Positions 17,232-26,178 of a stretch of DNA of 64,000 bases are shown one piece after another. The stretch is from Andeanibacterium fulvum (lineage in GTDB: Bacteria; Pseudomonadota; Alphaproteobacteria; Sphingomonadales; Sphingomonadaceae): assembly GCF_037154085.1 (NCBI RefSeq), contig NZ_JBANRM010000003.1:310001-374000 (forward strand), written 5' to 3'. Each line of letters begins with the position of its first letter. Positions within the stretch are counted from its first letter, which is position 1. Below the pieces are notes generated by a model. It did no database searches and had not been told where the DNA came from. It saw nothing but the letters and a program-made list of their open reading frames with translations. Made by a program: the position numbers and the translations under genes.

Positions 17232-17350
17232 GGGCCCCTCTCCTGCCCCGGCGGCTTCGTGGCCGAAGGGCTAATCTGTTTCGGGATACAAAACACGATT
17301 CCGTTCAGCAACACAAGCATGCCCTGCCCCACACAGGGCGGAGCAAGAAT

Positions 17351-18136
17351 TCACACCGCCAGTGCGCGGGAAATTTCAGCCGCGGCGGCCTGCACTGCCT
17401 CGATCAGTTCCGGGGCGGGCTGGCGGGCAATGTACTGGATCGAACCGACGATGGAGATCATCGCGGCAAGTTCGCCCCGGTGATCGCGGATCGGGGCGCT
17501 GATGGCATTGACGCCCAGCACCGTCTCTTCCGGAGCGGCAGCCCAGCCCTGCCCCGCCACTCGCGCCAGTTCCCCGCGCAAAGATGCCGGATCGGTGATT
17601 GAATGCTCGGTAAACCGCTCGAAAACTACGGGCAGATCGTGGCCCTTTTCCAGCATCTCGGCCAGCAGCAGCTTGCCCGCCGCCGTGGTGTGCAGCGGCA
17701 TGGGCATATGGGTGCGCATGGTCACGCCGACGAAGCTGTTGCCCTGCAGCGTCTCGACGATCGTGGCACTGTCCCCGAAGACGAGCGAGAGGTTCACCGC
17801 ATGGCCGAACCGGTCGCGCAGGCGCGCCATCACCGGGCGGGCGATGCGGATCAGGCTCTCGTCAGGCGTGAGCGCGGCGGCGCGCAGCAGGGCCGCCATG
17901 CGCGGGCCCGCGCAATAGCGCTCCGTCCCCGGGTCCTGCGCGGCATAGCCCAGGTCCACCAGTGTGCGCAGGTGACGGAAGACGCGCGGCTTGGTGGTGC
18001 CCAGCGCGCGGGCAAGTTCGGTCACGCCCGCCGATTCCTGCTTCGCCAAGGCTTCCACGATCGACAGAGCCAGGCGGATGGCCATCACCCCGCCTGTCGA
18101 TGCCGCCTTGCCCTCACCGGTTTCGCTATCCGTCAT
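17351..18136 (-). CDS. IclR-family transcriptional regulator
   Basis: The 261-residue protein has an N-terminal winged helix-turn-helix (about 20-80: LSIVEALAKQES, GVTELARALGTTKPRVFRHL) and a C-terminal IclR effector domain (LHTTAAGKLLLA, TVLGVNAISAPI, AMISIVGS). IclR proteins commonly control aromatic-acid catabolism and bind small ligands. The ATG at 18136 (MTDSETGEG) is chosen over the upstream open frame, which overlaps the amidohydrolase gene. It lies in the same direction as the amidohydrolase and transporter and may control this operon. Confidence 0.88.
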   Translation of the reverse strand: MTDSETGEGKAASTGGVMAIRLALSIVEALAKQESAGVTELARALGTTKPRVFRHLRTLVDLGYAAQDPGTERYCAGPRMAALLRAAALTPDESLIRIARPVMARLRDRFGHAVNLSLVFGDSATIVETLQGNSFVGVTMRTHMPMPLHTTAAGKLLLAEMLEKGHDLPVVFERFTEHSITDPASLRGELARVAGQGWAAAPEETVLGVNAISAPIRDHRGELAAMISIVGSIQYIARQPAPELIEAVQAAAAEISRALAV

Positions 18137-18168
18137 CTGGCCTCCGTCACCTTCGCTGCCCGGCCCTG

Positions 18169-19083
18169 TCAATGGCCGGCCAGCGCATGACCATAGATTT
18201 CCTGCGCATTTCCGCCGAACAGGCCAGCCCGCTCGCTCTCGGAGAGATGCGCCGCGCAAGCGGCCAGCCGGGCGAGTTTTTCGGCATAGGGCGCCGGGCT
18301 CTGGCCGACATCGGAACCCCAGACCAGCCGCTCCGCCCCGAACCGATCCGCCAGGGCGCGCAGGAACAGGGCCGCATCCAGCCCGGCGTCATGCAGCCTG
18401 TCGAAATTGATGTCCGTCACTTTCAACCGGACATGAGCAAGATCGTCAAATCTACTGATATGCTGCGCAATTCCGAAGTCATCGCCGGACGGGATCGAGC
18501 AATCATGGCCATTGGCCTGGCACCATGTCTTTTCCGGCGTGGAGGGATGCGGCAGGCCGACATGATCGACCAGGATCGGGATGCCGGTGATGTGTCGGGC
18601 AACATTCAGCAGCGCCTGCCGGCCGGCCGCTTTGTTCAGCCAGTAGAGGATCACCGTCACCGGCAGGCCGAGATCCGCCGCAGTCTTCCAGAACTCCAGC
18701 GCCTGCGTGCTGTCGAGCCACGCAGTATCGTCGCGCGTCAAAGTCGGGGCGACCAACCGCACCCCGCCCAGCCGATGCTCCCGCGTCAGTGCGCGCAGCT
18801 TCGCCGGTGACGAAGGCTCCTGCGCGTCGAGCACCACCACTGGCACGAAACGTTCGGGTAACTGGGCCGCCGCATCGAGTGCATAGGAATTGTCATAGCC
18901 ATAAAGCGTCGCCCGCTGGACCAGGCAGGCGCGTGCCACGCCGCATTCATCCATCTCGCGCACAAGGTCTTCCACCCTGTGCACAACGGCACTGACCGGG
19001 GGCACAGCGCCGCCACGTAGCGGGCCGAAGGGGTATTTCTCCCGGTCCGCGGAGAGCACATGGGCATGGGTATCGAAGATCAT
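18169..19083 (-). CDS. Amidohydrolase_2-type metal-dependent hydrolase
   Basis: The 304-residue TIM-barrel enzyme starts with FDTHAHV, whose His6 and His8 are the metal ligands. Later HVGLPH supplies another His and VWGSDVGQSP the catalytic Asp. It belongs to the amidohydrolase-2 group that includes 2-pyrone-4,6-dicarboxylate hydrolase (LigI), oxalomesaconate hydratase (LigJ) and aromatic decarboxylases. It would hydrolyse or decarboxylate a ring-derived acid. It diverges from the carboxymuconolactone-decarboxylase-like gene with 94 bases between, and heads the minus-strand group ending in the monooxygenase. Confidence 0.85.
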   Translation of the reverse strand: MIFDTHAHVLSADREKYPFGPLRGGAVPPVSAVVHRVEDLVREMDECGVARACLVQRATLYGYDNSYALDAAAQLPERFVPVVVLDAQEPSSPAKLRALTREHRLGGVRLVAPTLTRDDTAWLDSTQALEFWKTAADLGLPVTVILYWLNKAAGRQALLNVARHITGIPILVDHVGLPHPSTPEKTWCQANGHDCSIPSGDDFGIAQHISRFDDLAHVRLKVTDINFDRLHDAGLDAALFLRALADRFGAERLVWGSDVGQSPAPYAEKLARLAACAAHLSESERAGLFGGNAQEIYGHALAGH

Positions 19084-19107
19084 CCTTCACCCCGGATCGA
19101 TTGTTTT

Positions 19108-19136
19108 TTGACTTGGGCTGGGTTCTGGCATTTGTT
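19108..19136 (+). promoter_or_regulatory. Possible promoter of the carboxymuconolactone-decarboxylase-like gene
   Basis: TTGACT (19108-19113) lies 17 bases before TTTGTT (19131-19136), 42 bases upstream of the TTG start. An inverted pair TTGTT/AACAA (19132-19152) overlaps the -10 position and could bind the neighbouring IclR regulator. The -10 match is poor. Confidence 0.3.
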
Positions 19137-19177
19137 ACGCATAAAGCAACAATGTTTCGAATTCTGCGGAGGGCCTC

Positions 19178-19729
19178 TTGCCGCGCATTCCCTATCCCGA
19201 CGTCGCGACCCTGCCCGAAACAGTGCGCCGCATGGTCGAAGGCTCGCCGCTCAACGTCGTGAGGATCGGAGCTCATGCCTCCCCCGCCCTGTTCGAGGCG
19301 CAGGGGCGGCTGAGCTATGCCATTGCCGACCCGGAAGTGATCGATCCGCGCATTCGCGAGGCCACGATCCTGCGCGTCGCCCAGCTTTCAGGCAGCGACT
19401 ATGAATTGCACCATCACAGGCCGCTCGCCCGGGCGGCCGGGCTGACCGAGGCAGAGATCGCCGCGATCCTGGCCCATGACTATCCCGCGCTCGACACCAC
19501 GCTGGCTGCCGTCTGCCGCTTCACCGACGAAGTGGTGACACGAATTTCACCTGCGGACGAGACGCTGGCCGATGTGCGGGCACTGCTGCCCGACCGCGAG
19601 GTAGTGAACATCGTCCTCACCATCGGCTGCTACATGGCCATTGCCCGCCTGATCGGCGTGACCGGGATCGAACTCGACGAAGTCGCGATCCAGCATCTTG
19701 CAAGCGGGATCGACGACCGGGCAGGCTAG
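19178..19729 (+). CDS. Carboxymuconolactone decarboxylase/AhpD-like protein
   Basis: The 183-residue all-helical protein has the CMD signature (EATILRVAQLSGSDYELHHHRPLARAAGLTEAEIAAIL, shown here only as its ends EATILRV and EAEIAAIL) but lacks the CxxC of AhpD peroxidase-type members. It is therefore more like the decarboxylase or an unknown-function branch. The start is TTG at 19178, seven bases after a strong GGAGGG; no ATG fits. It ends on the palindromic CTAG shared with the stop of the convergent alpha-glucosidase. Confidence 0.82.
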   Translation: MPRIPYPDVATLPETVRRMVEGSPLNVVRIGAHASPALFEAQGRLSYAIADPEVIDPRIREATILRVAQLSGSDYELHHHRPLARAAGLTEAEIAAILAHDYPALDTTLAAVCRFTDEVVTRISPADETLADVRALLPDREVVNIVLTIGCYMAIARLIGVTGIELDEVAIQHLASGIDDRAG

Positions 19730-21351
19730 TTCAACCACAGCACCGCATAGCCGCCCAACTGGCCTTCCTCGCCCGGATTGAGCGACAGCAATGGAGTGCC
19801 CGCCAAGTCGAGTTCTGCCAGTTCGGCAAGAGCAAGCGGCTCGGGCGAGAAATTGTAGATACAGCGCAGGGTTTCGCCCTCCACCTCACGCTCGAAGGCC
19901 AGCACGTCGCCCGCGACAATGCAGCGGCCAAAACTGCCGTGATGCAGCGCCGGATGGGCCTTGCGCAAAGCCAGCAGGCGGCGCGTCAGGGTGAGGATGG
20001 AATCCCCGTCCCGCTCCTGCACATCCACCGCCCGGTCGAGATTGGCCTCGGATAGAGGCAGCCACGGCACACCGGTGGTGAAGCCGCCCTGCCCTTCCCC
20101 GGCGTTCCACGGCATCGGCGTGCGCGCACCATCGCGGGAGAGGGTCAGCGGCCAATTGGCGATGGCTTCCGGGTCTTGCAGCAGGTGGAAGGGTATCTCG
20201 TCCTGTTCCAGCCCCAGTTCTTCCCCCTGATAGAGGATGATATCCCCCCGCAAGGAGGCGAGCAGGGCCAGCTTCATCCGGGTGAAGCGATCCATGTCCA
20301 CCATGGCGCACCAGCGGGATACGGCACGCGGGGCATCGTGGTTTTCGAAGGCCCAACTCGGCCAGCCTTCCGCCAGCCCGTCCTCGCCCGGCAGGCCCTG
20401 CCATTCCGCCATGGCCTGCGCCACCAGAGTGGGCGTCAGCGCGGGGGCATATAGGAAGTTGAAGCCATAGGCGCTGTTCAGGCGGTGATTACCGGCCGTG
20501 AACGCCTTCATCTCGATCTCGGACTTCTCCCCGCCGACCTCGGCCATGGTGAAGATCGCGCCATAGTGATCGCACAGGGCGCGGATGCGTTCGATGAAAC
20601 CGACGATCCCGGGCTGGGACTGGCTGTGGAGCTTCAACTGATAATCGAAAGGTCGGTTGAACTGCCTGCCATCGCGCGGTGCGGGCGGATTGTCGCGCAA
20701 TTGCGGATCGTGCATCGAATGGTTCAGCGCATCCAGCCGGAAGCCGTCCACGCCCCGTTCCAGCCAGAAGCGCGCCACGCCCAGCAGCGCATCCTGCACC
20801 TGCTGGTTGTGCACGTTGAGCTGCGGCTGCTCCTTCAGGAAAGTGTGCATGTAATATTGGCGGCGGCGGCCATCCCAGGTCCAGGCCGGGCCGCCGAACA
20901 CCGATTGCCAGTTGCAGGGCGGCGTCCCGTCTTCCTTGGGATCGGCCCAGACATACCAGTCCGCCTTCGGATTATCGGGGCTGGACCGGCTCTCCGCAAA
21001 CCACGGATGCAAATCCGACGTATGGGCATAGACCTGATCGATCAGCACGCGCAGCCCGTGTGCATGGGCCGCTTCCACCACCCGGTCGAAGTCCTCAAGC
21101 GTGCCGAACACCGGATCGACATCGCAGAAATCCGCCACATCATAACCAAAATCCCGCATGGGCGAGGTAAAGAAGGGCGAAATCCAGATCGCGTCCACCC
21201 CCAGCGAAGCGATATGGTCCATCCGCCGCGCGATCCCGGCAAGATCGCCCACCCCGTCTCCATCCGTGTCGAGAAAGCTGCGGGGATAGATCTGGTAGAT
21301 CGCGGCACCGCGCCACCAAGGCAGGTCAGGATTCCGGTCGGCTTCGATCAT
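19726..21351 (-). CDS. GH13 alpha-glucosidase
   Basis: The 541-residue cytoplasmic glycoside hydrolase starts with WWRGAAIYQIYPRSF, the usual opening of GH13 alpha-glucosidases and oligo-1,6-glucosidases. The four conserved regions are present: DQVYAHTS, GFRLDALNH (nucleophile Asp), the MAEVGG acid/base Glu, and FENHDAPR. It would release glucose from maltose-like oligosaccharides or glycogen debris. The ATG at 21351 is used because the upstream extension is low-quality coding. It diverges from glgP over about 230 bases and so likely belongs to the same carbon-store function. Confidence 0.88.
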   Translation of the reverse strand: MIEADRNPDLPWWRGAAIYQIYPRSFLDTDGDGVGDLAGIARRMDHIASLGVDAIWISPFFTSPMRDFGYDVADFCDVDPVFGTLEDFDRVVEAAHAHGLRVLIDQVYAHTSDLHPWFAESRSSPDNPKADWYVWADPKEDGTPPCNWQSVFGGPAWTWDGRRRQYYMHTFLKEQPQLNVHNQQVQDALLGVARFWLERGVDGFRLDALNHSMHDPQLRDNPPAPRDGRQFNRPFDYQLKLHSQSQPGIVGFIERIRALCDHYGAIFTMAEVGGEKSEIEMKAFTAGNHRLNSAYGFNFLYAPALTPTLVAQAMAEWQGLPGEDGLAEGWPSWAFENHDAPRAVSRWCAMVDMDRFTRMKLALLASLRGDIILYQGEELGLEQDEIPFHLLQDPEAIANWPLTLSRDGARTPMPWNAGEGQGGFTTGVPWLPLSEANLDRAVDVQERDGDSILTLTRRLLALRKAHPALHHGSFGRCIVAGDVLAFEREVEGETLRCIYNFSPEPLALAELAELDLAGTPLLSLNPGEEGQLGGYAVLWLN

Positions 21352-21583
21352 CAAGGGCCCCGCTGGATTACTGTGCAGTGCAGCATAGGCAAAATTTCGT
21401 GTCAGGGCAGTGGCCTTGCAACAGGGGATGAATTTTATTCCTTGCACTGCGGCAAGTGCTTGCGGGCGAGGGCCGGAATGGCTTAGGCGATGAAGTGAGG
21501 AGCTACGGAGGAAGAGTCGTCGGCAGTCTCGCGGCAACGCGGTGGCAGCCGGCCGGTGCAACCGCATTCGGAGCTTGCCATCC
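21352..21583. promoter_or_regulatory. Divergent control region between alpha-glucosidase and glgP
   Basis: No gene fits here. It contains GCAGTGCA (about 21373) and, some 70 bases on, TGCACTGC (about 21444), an inverted pair flanking AT-rich sequence. This could be an operator for both divergent units. No regulator gene lies next to it. Confidence 0.3.
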
Positions 21584-23998
21584 GTGCCATCCACCCCCAG
21601 CGAAAAGACCCGCGAAATCGACGCCAACCTGATCGACGTGCTGCGCCACCGCGTGGGCAAGGACGAGCGTGCGGCCAAGCAGCACGACTGGTTCACGGCC
21701 ACGGTACTCGCCCTGCGCGACGAGATCATCGACAGGTGGATGGAATCCACTCGCCAGACCTACGATAGCAAGGGCAAGCGGGTCTATTATCTCAGCCTCG
21801 AATTCCTGATCGGCCGCCTGCTGCGCGATGCCCTGTCGAACATGGGGCTGACGCGGGAGATGGAACAGGCGCTGCGCAACCACGGGCTGGACCTTGCCGC
21901 CATCGAAAGCCTGGAGCCCGACGCGGCACTGGGCAATGGCGGCCTTGGCCGGCTGGCGGCATGCTTCATGGAAAGCCTCGCCAGCCTGGACATCCCGGCT
22001 TACGGTTACGGAATTCGCTATGTTAACGGTATGTTCCGACAGGCTCTTAAGGACGGCTGGCAAGTCGAACTGCCGGAAACCTGGCTGAGCCACGGCAATC
22101 CCTGGGAATTCGACCGGCGGGAAAGCGCCTATCTGATCGGCTTCGGCGGCGAAGTGGTGGCCAAGGGCGATCTGGCCGTGTGGAAGCCTGCCGAGCATGT
22201 CGAAGCCTCCGCGGTCGACACCCCGGTGGTGGGCTGGCGCGGCAAGCGGGTAAACACCCTGCGCCTGTGGACCGCCAATTCGCTCGACCCGATCGATCTC
22301 GATGCGTTCAATTCCGGCGACCATTTCGGCGCGCTGGAATCGAATTTGCGCGCCGACAGCCTGGTGCGGGTGCTCTATCCGGCGGATTCCAGCCCCGCCG
22401 GGCAGGAACTGCGCCTGCGGCAGGAATATTTCTTCACCTCCGCTTCCATTCAGGACATCGTGCGGCGCCACGTCCAGTATCAGGGCGATGTGCGGACCCT
22501 GCCCGATCACGCGGCGATCCAGCTGAACGATACCCATCCGGCAGTGGCGGTGCCCGAACTGATGCGCCTGCTGGTGGACCAGCACGGGCTGGAATTCGAC
22601 GAGGCGTGGGACGTTACCTGCCGCACTGTCGCCTATACGAACCACACCCTGCTGCCCGAGGCGCTGGAGGCATGGCCCCTGCCCCTGTTCGAGCGGTTGC
22701 TGCCGCGCCACATGCAGATCGTCTATGCGATCAACAGCCGCGTGCTGCGCGAAGCCCGCAAGAAGGGGCTGGACGATGCGGCGATTGCCGCCATCTCGCT
22801 GATCGACGAAACCAACGGCCGCCGCGTGCGCATGGCCAATCTGGCCTTTGCCGGGGCGCATAGCGTGAACGGCGTGGCGGCGCTGCATACGGAACTGATG
22901 AAGACCACGGTCTTTGCCGATCTGCACAAGCTCTATCCCGGCAAGATCAATAACAAGACCAATGGCGTCACCCCGCGCCGCTGGCTGCAGCAGTGCAATA
23001 CCGGGCTGGTTTCCGTGCTGAAGGACGCCATCGGCGATGGCTTCCTCGACGATACGGAAAAGCTGGCGGACCTGAACAAGCTGGCGGCCGACGCGCAACT
23101 GGGCGAGCGGATCGCTGAAGTGAAGCGCGCCAACAAGGTGGCGCTGGCGGCCAAGGTGCAGGAACTCACCGGCATCCGCCTCAATCCCGACGCCCTGTTC
23201 GACGTGCAGGTGAAGCGCATCCACGAATACAAGCGCCAGTTGCTCAATCTGGTAGAGACCGTGGCGCTCTACGATCAGATCCGCAGCCATCCCGAACAGG
23301 ATTGGGTACCGCGCGTGAAGATCTTCGGCGGCAAGGCGGCGGCGAGCTATCACAATGCCAAGCTGGTCATCAAACTGGCCAATGACATCGCCCGACGTGT
23401 GAATGCCGACCCCTCGGTGGGCGGGCTGCTCAAGGTCGTGTTCGTGCCGAACTACAATGTCAGCCTGGCCGAACAGATCATTCCGGCCGCCGACCTTTCG
23501 GAACAGATTTCCACCGCCGGCATGGAAGCATCCGGCACCGGCAACATGAAATTCGCCCTCAATGGCGCGCTGACCATCGGCACGCTGGACGGCGCGAATA
23601 TCGAGATCAAGGACCGGGTGGGCGACGAGAATATCGTGATCTTCGGCCTGACGGCGGAAGAAGTCGCGGAAAAGCGGGCCAATGGCTATGTTCCGCGCGA
23701 CGTGATCGAAGGCTCGCGCGAATTGCACCAGGCAGTCCACTGCATCGCCTCTGGCGTATTCTCGCCCGACGATCCCAATCGCTATGCCGATCTGATGCGC
23801 GGGCTTTACGACCATGACTGGTTCATGGTCGCCGCCGATTTCGATGCCTATCACGCTGCCCAGCGCGGGATCGACCGCATGTGGGAAGATCAAGCGGGCT
23901 GGCGCGAGAAGGCAATCCGGAATATCGCCAATGTCGGCTGGTTCTCTTCGGACCGGACCATCGGCGAATACGCCCGGGAGATCTGGGGAGTCCTGTGA
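21584..23998 (+). CDS. glgP: Glycogen phosphorylase
   Basis: The enzyme (about 804 residues) phosphorolyses alpha-1,4-glucans to glucose-1-phosphate. It has the family's phosphate/substrate elements (GNGGLGRLAACF, YGYGIRY) and the pyridoxal-phosphate site EASGTGNMKFALNGA with its Lys. The start is uncertain: GTG at 21584 lies ten bases after GGAG; TTG at 21575 and GTG at 21542 are in frame. Its stop overlaps the glgB GTG start (GTGA), so the two are translationally coupled. It is the first gene of the glgP-B-C-A-pgm-glgX operon. Confidence 0.93.
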   Translation: MPSTPSEKTREIDANLIDVLRHRVGKDERAAKQHDWFTATVLALRDEIIDRWMESTRQTYDSKGKRVYYLSLEFLIGRLLRDALSNMGLTREMEQALRNHGLDLAAIESLEPDAALGNGGLGRLAACFMESLASLDIPAYGYGIRYVNGMFRQALKDGWQVELPETWLSHGNPWEFDRRESAYLIGFGGEVVAKGDLAVWKPAEHVEASAVDTPVVGWRGKRVNTLRLWTANSLDPIDLDAFNSGDHFGALESNLRADSLVRVLYPADSSPAGQELRLRQEYFFTSASIQDIVRRHVQYQGDVRTLPDHAAIQLNDTHPAVAVPELMRLLVDQHGLEFDEAWDVTCRTVAYTNHTLLPEALEAWPLPLFERLLPRHMQIVYAINSRVLREARKKGLDDAAIAAISLIDETNGRRVRMANLAFAGAHSVNGVAALHTELMKTTVFADLHKLYPGKINNKTNGVTPRRWLQQCNTGLVSVLKDAIGDGFLDDTEKLADLNKLAADAQLGERIAEVKRANKVALAAKVQELTGIRLNPDALFDVQVKRIHEYKRQLLNLVETVALYDQIRSHPEQDWVPRVKIFGGKAAASYHNAKLVIKLANDIARRVNADPSVGGLLKVVFVPNYNVSLAEQIIPAADLSEQISTAGMEASGTGNMKFALNGALTIGTLDGANIEIKDRVGDENIVIFGLTAEEVAEKRANGYVPRDVIEGSRELHQAVHCIASGVFSPDDPNRYADLMRGLYDHDWFMVAADFDAYHAAQRGIDRMWEDQAGWREKAIRNIANVGWFSSDRTIGEYAREIWGVL

Positions 23999-26166
23999 AG
24001 CCATCCAAATCCGCACTCAACGCGCTTCTCGATGGCACGCATTCGGACCCGTTTTCGCTATTAGGCCCCCATGCAGGGCCGGAAGGCACCTTTGCCCGGG
24101 CATTTCTGCCCGGCGCGGAAGAAGCGAGCGCGTTCAGCCTGAAAGGCGGCGCGCTGGGGAAGATGACCCGCACCGATCCGCGCGGATTGTTCGAAGGCAA
24201 GCTGCGCGGCCAGCCGAAGCCGGTGAAATATCGCTGCCGTGGCGGCGGGCAGGAGTGGTGGGTGACGGACGCCTACAGCTTCGGCCCGGTGCTCGGCCCG
24301 GTGGACGATTTCCTGATCGCGCAGGGCACGCATTACCGCCTGTTCGACAAGATGGGCGCCCATTGCATCACCCATGAAGGCGCCGAAGGCGTACACTTTG
24401 CCGTCTGGGCGCCCAATGCCCGGCAGGTGAGCGTGGTGGGCGATTTCAACGACTGGAACCCTGCCCGCCATCCCATGCGCAACCGCAAGGATATCGGCGT
24501 GTGGGAAATCTTCGTGCCGGACATCGGCGCGGGCCGCGCCTACAAATACCGCATCGTCGGGCCGGACGGCACGGTGCAGCCGCTCAAGGCCGATCCCTAT
24601 GCCTTCGCATCGGAACTGCGCCCCAAGACCGCCTCGCTCACCGCCGATCCGGTGAAGCACGATTGGGGCGACGATACCCACCGGCGGCACTGGTCATCCG
24701 TCGATCCCCGGCGCGAGGCGATCTCGATCTACGAGGTTCACCCCGGATCGTGGCAGAGGAACGAGCATGGCTGGTTCCTGACATGGGACGAGATGGCCGA
24801 GCGGCTGATCCCCTATGTGGTCGACATGGGCTTCACCCATATCGAATTCCTGCCGGTGTCGGAGCATCCCTACGATCCGAGCTGGGGTTACCAGACCACC
24901 GGGCTTTACGCCCCCTCCGCCCGTTTCGGCGGGCCTGACGGCTTTGCCCGCTTCGTGGACGGCGCACACCGCGCCGGAATCGGTGTGCTGATCGACTGGG
25001 TGCCCGCCCATTTCCCCACGGACGAGCACGGCCTCGCCCGCTTCGACGGGACGGCGCTTTACGAACATGAAGACCCGCGCCTTGGCTTCCATCCTGACTG
25101 GAACACGGCGATCTACAATTTCGGGCGGCGGGAAGTTTCCAGCTTCCTCGTCAACAATGCGTTGTTCTGGGCCGAACGCTATCACGTCGATGGGCTGCGC
25201 GTGGATGCCGTCGCCTCCATGCTCTACCGCGACTATTCGCGCGAGGCAGGCGAATGGATCCCCAACAAGGAAGGCGGGCGCGAGAACTGGGAAGCAGTGG
25301 ACTTCCTGCGCCAGATGAACCGCGCCGTCTATGGCAGCCAGCCCGGCACGATCACCATTGCCGAGGAAAGCACGGCCTGGCCCGGCGTGAGCCTGCCTGC
25401 CTATGACGATGGCCCGCGCGAGAACCTTGGCTTCGGCTTCAAGTGGAACATGGGCTTCATGCACGACACGTTGCGCTACATGGGGCGCGAACCGGTGCAC
25501 CGGAAGTTCCATCACGAGGACATCACTTTCGGCCTGATGTATGCCTTTGCCGAGAATTTCGTCCTGCCGCTGAGCCATGACGAAGTGGTCCACGGCAAGG
25601 GATCGCTGCTGAACAAGATGAGCGGTGACGATTGGCAGCAATTCGCCAATCTGCGCGCCTATTACACCTTCATGTGGGGCTATCCGGGCAAGAAGCTGCT
25701 GTTCATGGGGCAGGAATTCGCCCAGCGCCGCGAATGGAGCGAGGAACGCGCGCTCGACTGGGACCTGCTGGATGCACCGTCCCACGAAGGGGTGCGCCGC
25801 CTGCTGCGCGATCTCAACCGGCTCTATCGCACACGCCCCGCGCTCCATGCGCGCGATTGCGAGGGCGAAGGCTTCGAATGGCTGGTGGCGGACGATGCCG
25901 GGGCATCGGTGTTCGCCTGGTTGCGCAAGGCACCGGGCGCCGCGCCGGTGGCGGTTATCAGCAACATGACGCCGACGCTGCACGATCATTACCGCCTGCC
26001 CCTGCCCATCGACGGGGTGTGGCGCGAAGTGCTGAACAGCGATGCCGAATTTTACGGCGGCGGCGGCAAAGGAAACAAGGGACAGGTTGTAGCAGAAAAC
26101 GGGGCGGCGCATGTCATATTGCCGCCGCTTGCCACGATCATGCTCGAATATGCGGGAAAGGACTGA
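23995..26166 (+). CDS. glgB: 1,4-alpha-glucan branching enzyme
   Basis: The 723-residue protein has the long N-terminal region of GlgB, a CBM48 module (about 110-215: HFAVWAPNARQVSVVGDFNDWNP in part) and a GH13 catalytic domain. Conserved regions are DWVPAHF, GLRVDAVASML (nucleophile Asp), the IAEES acid/base and LSHDEVVHGK. It transfers glucan segments to make alpha-1,6 branches. The GTG at 23995 overlaps the glgP stop; a frame open farther upstream lies within glgP and is not used. Confidence 0.95.
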   Translation: MKPSKSALNALLDGTHSDPFSLLGPHAGPEGTFARAFLPGAEEASAFSLKGGALGKMTRTDPRGLFEGKLRGQPKPVKYRCRGGGQEWWVTDAYSFGPVLGPVDDFLIAQGTHYRLFDKMGAHCITHEGAEGVHFAVWAPNARQVSVVGDFNDWNPARHPMRNRKDIGVWEIFVPDIGAGRAYKYRIVGPDGTVQPLKADPYAFASELRPKTASLTADPVKHDWGDDTHRRHWSSVDPRREAISIYEVHPGSWQRNEHGWFLTWDEMAERLIPYVVDMGFTHIEFLPVSEHPYDPSWGYQTTGLYAPSARFGGPDGFARFVDGAHRAGIGVLIDWVPAHFPTDEHGLARFDGTALYEHEDPRLGFHPDWNTAIYNFGRREVSSFLVNNALFWAERYHVDGLRVDAVASMLYRDYSREAGEWIPNKEGGRENWEAVDFLRQMNRAVYGSQPGTITIAEESTAWPGVSLPAYDDGPRENLGFGFKWNMGFMHDTLRYMGREPVHRKFHHEDITFGLMYAFAENFVLPLSHDEVVHGKGSLLNKMSGDDWQQFANLRAYYTFMWGYPGKKLLFMGQEFAQRREWSEERALDWDLLDAPSHEGVRRLLRDLNRLYRTRPALHARDCEGEGFEWLVADDAGASVFAWLRKAPGAAPVAVISNMTPTLHDHYRLPLPIDGVWREVLNSDAEFYGGGGKGNKGQVVAENGAAHVILPPLATIMLEYAGKD

Positions 26167-26178
26167 GCAGGTAAGACG

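Noticed and set aside
19178..19729. AhpD-type peroxidase role for the carboxymuconolactone-decarboxylase-like protein
   Set aside because: The CxxC needed for AhpD peroxidase activity is absent.
21503..24016. Long minus-strand frame opposite glgP
   Set aside because: glgP has unmistakable phosphorylase motifs; the antisense product is shadow coding typical of high-GC genes.
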